Shown: piece by piece, positions 61,242-64,000 of the stretch
How the letters are laid out: each line of letters begins with the position of its first letter
Position numbering within the stretch: the stretch's first letter is position 1
NCBI RefSeq assembly: GCF_044383835.1
Contig: NZ_JBISEP010000007.1
Span: forward strand, 53,109-117,108
Reading direction: 5' to 3'
Length of the DNA: 64,000 bases
Source of the DNA: Paraliobacillus sp044383835
GTDB taxonomy: Bacteria > Bacillota > Bacilli > Bacillales > Amphibacillaceae
Program-made: the position numbers and the translations under genes
The notes under the pieces: generated by a model
Seen by the model: only the letters and a program-made list of their open reading frames with translations
Told to the model about the DNA's origin: nothing
Databases searched by the model: none

Positions 61242-63145
61242 TTATTTGTCTCCTCACTCTCATTTGTTTTTTCTTTCTTTTTATAAAGTTCACGCCTTTG
61301 ACTATAAAACCCTAATAAATACTTTTCTGACAATGGCTTATTATTAAAATCTTCCATTTCAAACTGGTCTGCAACTTCATCAATCATACGTGATAATGCT
61401 GTTACTTTAGTGCCTAATTTTGCCTGATATGGCTGCAAACTATCTTGTAATGTTTTCCACGTTCTGCTTGGATTCTTTGCAAATGAATTCATGTAGCGAA
61501 CAGCATTCGTTGCTCGTGTTTCCTCTCTTGGAAGTGCTCTTCTTTCCATCACATCCGCAATGGCTAATAATCTACCAAACAAATAACTACGATCTTTTGA
61601 CTCATGGTCTAATGCCACATCCCATACCTCCTTTTTCTCAATAAGCGATTTCCTAATTAATGCACAAGCTATCGTTAAACTTTTTTCCCATTCCCATCTT
61701 TCCATAGAAACCGGGTTTGACGCCCGATGAAATGCGCTTCTTATAATATCCCTTGGGACATATCTACCATCAATAATACAAGGGAGCATGCGTTCCATTA
61801 AACCTTTAACTATTTTGTCGCTAGCTCTAGGTCCATAGGCTGCAAAGGCAATATCTCGTGTTGCTGGCGCTCCATAAAAATCAATGAATTTCCCATCTTT
61901 TTTCCGGTAATGATGTCGCCACGCACATGTTTCATGCCATGTCTCTAAACGATTTAAATAAAGCTTCTTATCCATATTCCGATAATATAAAACACCTAAT
62001 CTACCGATTGTTGCGGAATCAAGAATGAGAAAATTAACCTTAGATTGATAAGTAAGATCAGACCGCAAACCAGCAATTGCCTTTTTAATTTCTTCAGCAA
62101 ACGGTTTGTCTGTATCCACTGATCCATCGGATTCGACAGCAGAATCTCGCAATAAATCCCAAGCATCTTCATCAGGATCAGGTACTGAACTATTATCGTT
62201 TCCCCAAACAAGAAAGACACGATTATCAATCGTTTTTCCTTGACGATGAATAAGCCATTTCAATGCATTATGTGCTTTTTGAGAGACATCGTAACTAATA
62301 CTAGCAGCCTGTTTACTTGTCTTAAATCTCCCTCGGAAAGTAAAACCAGAATTATCATTAGCTGAAATTAGCTTCGCCTTGTCTGCCGCATGACGTATTT
62401 TATTCGTATGTCGCTCAGTGGATGGTGAAGTCTTTCCTGTGACATAATCAATATCCGCATCACTCATTTTTTCGTTATAAAAAGCAATGAAAGAGTCATA
62501 AACATTTTTGTCTTTCCAAACTTCTTGTGGTGATGACGAAGAATAAACATTAAATCGAACAAAAACACTGATTTGATCTGTCGCTCCGCTTGAAAAAATT
62601 TTAGGCTTTTCTCCAATGGTTTCTTCATATTTTTTATTCCACTTATGGATTAATAGATCATTTTCATCTAACACTAGTATGTTGTATTTAACTAAGTCTT
62701 CAATTAACTTCCCTTTTCGTAAATATTTATAAATACTCTTTACCTTATCTACTGCATAATCAGACGCTGCCCATTCCTGTAAGTTATGTATATATGTATC
62801 AAACGGCAGATCCTTTTCATTCTTCACTTTACCACCATACTTCACAAAGTCACCTGCAACATAACTTAGCTTATCATGAAGAGGATAAGGAGCAATCTTT
62901 GAACCTGATCGACTAGCAGAATCATTTGTACAAGGAATGATCGTATTTTCCTTTTCAAGGATGTGTGCTGATAAAAAATCCCCATCTTCATCAACAGTTA
63001 ACTCAACATGTGCATTTTGTGTAGTGTGGGAAATGGGGAGTAATGTGTACTCCTTGTCATTGGGTTTTTTTATTGTTTTTCCAACCTGATTTTCATTTGC
63101 TTCATATGTCTCATACAGCTGTAGTAACCAACTCAACTCATTCAC
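61238..63145 (-). CDS. cas8c: Cascade large subunit Cas8c (Csd1)
   Basis: Cas8c (635 residues) recognises the PAM and opens target DNA in type I-C Cascade; in relatives an internal start also yields the small subunit Cas11c from the 3' third. Family features: MNELSWLLQLYETYEANENQ, VFVRFNVYSSSSPQEVWKDK, SANDNSGFTFRGRFKTSKQA, YDVSQKAHNALKWLIHRQGK and DFYGAPATRDIAFAAYGPRA. It overlaps both neighbours (cas5 by 8, cas7 by 4 bases). No internal start for Cas11c could be singled out with confidence. Confidence 0.97.
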   Translation of the reverse strand: MNELSWLLQLYETYEANENQVGKTIKKPNDKEYTLLPISHTTQNAHVELTVDEDGDFLSAHILEKENTIIPCTNDSASRSGSKIAPYPLHDKLSYVAGDFVKYGGKVKNEKDLPFDTYIHNLQEWAASDYAVDKVKSIYKYLRKGKLIEDLVKYNILVLDENDLLIHKWNKKYEETIGEKPKIFSSGATDQISVFVRFNVYSSSSPQEVWKDKNVYDSFIAFYNEKMSDADIDYVTGKTSPSTERHTNKIRHAADKAKLISANDNSGFTFRGRFKTSKQAASISYDVSQKAHNALKWLIHRQGKTIDNRVFLVWGNDNSSVPDPDEDAWDLLRDSAVESDGSVDTDKPFAEEIKKAIAGLRSDLTYQSKVNFLILDSATIGRLGVLYYRNMDKKLYLNRLETWHETCAWRHHYRKKDGKFIDFYGAPATRDIAFAAYGPRASDKIVKGLMERMLPCIIDGRYVPRDIIRSAFHRASNPVSMERWEWEKSLTIACALIRKSLIEKKEVWDVALDHESKDRSYLFGRLLAIADVMERRALPREETRATNAVRYMNSFAKNPSRTWKTLQDSLQPYQAKLGTKVTALSRMIDEVADQFEMEDFNNKPLSEKYLLGFYSQRRELYKKKEKTNESEETNK

Positions 63146-63857
63146 CTCCTATACGATCAATTAATAATTCTGCAGCTTCCACATTGTCTGCGTTAAAATG
63201 CTTTGCTTCCATATTTTTCACTGGGCGGACAATCGAACATTCTTCTGGTTTTTGAAAATGAATATATCCTTTTTTCATTACTGGATGCCAAAGTCTAACT
63301 TCTAAACTATTTCTTCCGGTTTCATCCGGATAATTAAATCCGTGCACCATTGTTCCTAAATGGTGATCTGCTTCAACATCATCATAATAACCAACACCAC
63401 TGCCAAACTCACAAGGTTCTACATACCCTTGACACTCTCTTGTACCAAGAAAAATATCTCTACGCCCCCCTGCCTTTAACGACCTTTGTAAAATATTAAA
63501 ATGCTTTCCTTCATTACGATCAAAAGCCATATCAGGGCGATTCATATTAAATTCAAAATGGGCTTTCACTTGATAATGGACGTCCTTTAGATACGTATAG
63601 TTTGCAAGTGTGTTGCCACCCCCGTAATCAATCGGGCGAATTCCTTTTGATTCCATTTGAATTGGTTTCATTATACGCAGCTCGTCTATAACAAAGATGA
63701 TAGTAGGTTTCCAGTAAACAGACTCTGCAATCCCTTTCAAAGATTGATACGTAGGGACACTGTAAGAAAGCTTCTCACCTCCAATTTTAGTTAGTGGATC
63801 GGTAAACAACGCGTAATCACCAAAGAGTTCAAATTGAATTTCATTTTTATGTTTCAT
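63138..63857 (-). CDS. cas5: CRISPR RNA-processing nuclease Cas5 (type I-C, Cas5c/d)
   Basis: In type I-C systems, which lack Cas6, Cas5 cuts pre-crRNA. This 239-residue protein keeps the residues known from B. halodurans Cas5: a tyrosine in ESVYWKPTIIF (Y48) and the KH pair in NEGKHFNILQRS (K118, H119). The start MKHKNEIQFELFGDYALFTD and the glycine-rich ends are typical. AAAGGAGG stands before the ATG. It is the first cas gene of the visible operon; cas3 usually precedes it. Confidence 0.96.
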   Translation of the reverse strand: MKHKNEIQFELFGDYALFTDPLTKIGGEKLSYSVPTYQSLKGIAESVYWKPTIIFVIDELRIMKPIQMESKGIRPIDYGGGNTLANYTYLKDVHYQVKAHFEFNMNRPDMAFDRNEGKHFNILQRSLKAGGRRDIFLGTRECQGYVEPCEFGSGVGYYDDVEADHHLGTMVHGFNYPDETGRNSLEVRLWHPVMKKGYIHFQKPEECSIVRPVKNMEAKHFNADNVEAAELLIDRIGGE

Positions 63858-64000
63858 GGTTGGTTTTCACCTCCTTTAAAAGATATTATTCAATGAAAAT
63901 TAAAGATGAAGAACATAATTTTACCTGAATTATTCATAGAAATTCCTTAATGACTTAAAAATGCTTATCTGCCAAGCTATCTAGCTAAGTTGGTCGTGCA
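63858..64000. other. Region upstream of cas5
   Basis: The 143 bases to the window edge show the cas5 ribosome site and AT-rich DNA but no readable gene end. cas3 is expected further right, perhaps with a gap; it is not visible here. Confidence 0.4.

Overview
The window is an AT-rich chromosomal segment of a Firmicute in the family Bacillaceae. The core gene order (pbuG, a UPF0316 gene, a NETI-motif gene, purEKBCSQLFMNHD, a transporter, yerB, yerC, pcrB, pcrA, ligA, camS, gatCAB, dagK, rlmD) is essentially the Bacillus subtilis pbuG-pur-yer-gat block. A BCCT osmolyte transporter and a type I-C CRISPR repeat of the kind known from alkaliphilic Bacillus halodurans fit a halotolerant or alkaliphilic relative, but the genus cannot be fixed from sequence reading alone. 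No tRNA or rRNA gene was found.

Positions 1-13587 are accessory. On the minus strand lie early genes of a phage or integrative element: a PolA-type polymerase cut by the window edge, DUF2815, DUF2800, two small genes and a sigma-like regulator. Next come a plus-strand CGNR zinc-finger gene and a complete LlaJI-type restriction-modification cassette (McrC-like and McrB-like subunits, two cytosine-5 methyltransferases, a small XRE regulator). A two-gene unit follows, made of a serine recombinase and a protein of unknown function. It lies between two copies of the 3' end of rlmD, so it looks like a 2.2-kb element inserted into rlmD beside an older related insertion.

Positions 13550-47350 are core genome, nearly all on the minus strand: rlmD, dagK, gatCAB, camS, ligA, pcrA, pcrB, a decayed ISL3 transposase, an oxidoreductase, yerC, yerB, a BCCT transporter, the twelve-gene purine operon, a NETI gene, a UPF0316 membrane protein, Hsp20 and the purine permease pbuG. 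The purE and pbuG promoters share one design: paired inverted PurBoxes with identical spacing, a promoter with a 17-bp spacer, a guanine-type purine riboswitch and a terminator. PurR repression and riboswitch termination would therefore tune synthesis and uptake together.

Positions 47500-64000 form a second accessory, defence-rich region. It holds a NERD-domain protein, a 52-bp tandem repeat array ending in a hairpin, hsdR, and an hsdS specificity locus built as an inversion switch. The switch has a perfect 141-bp inverted repeat between the expressed and the silent hsdS copy, with a tyrosine recombinase and an IS4-family element between them. No hsdM is visible and the expressed hsdS lacks a normal 5' end. 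A decayed IS3 element, a 17-repeat type I-C CRISPR array with its leader, and cas2-cas1-cas4-cas7-cas8c-cas5 follow; cas3 would lie beyond the right edge.
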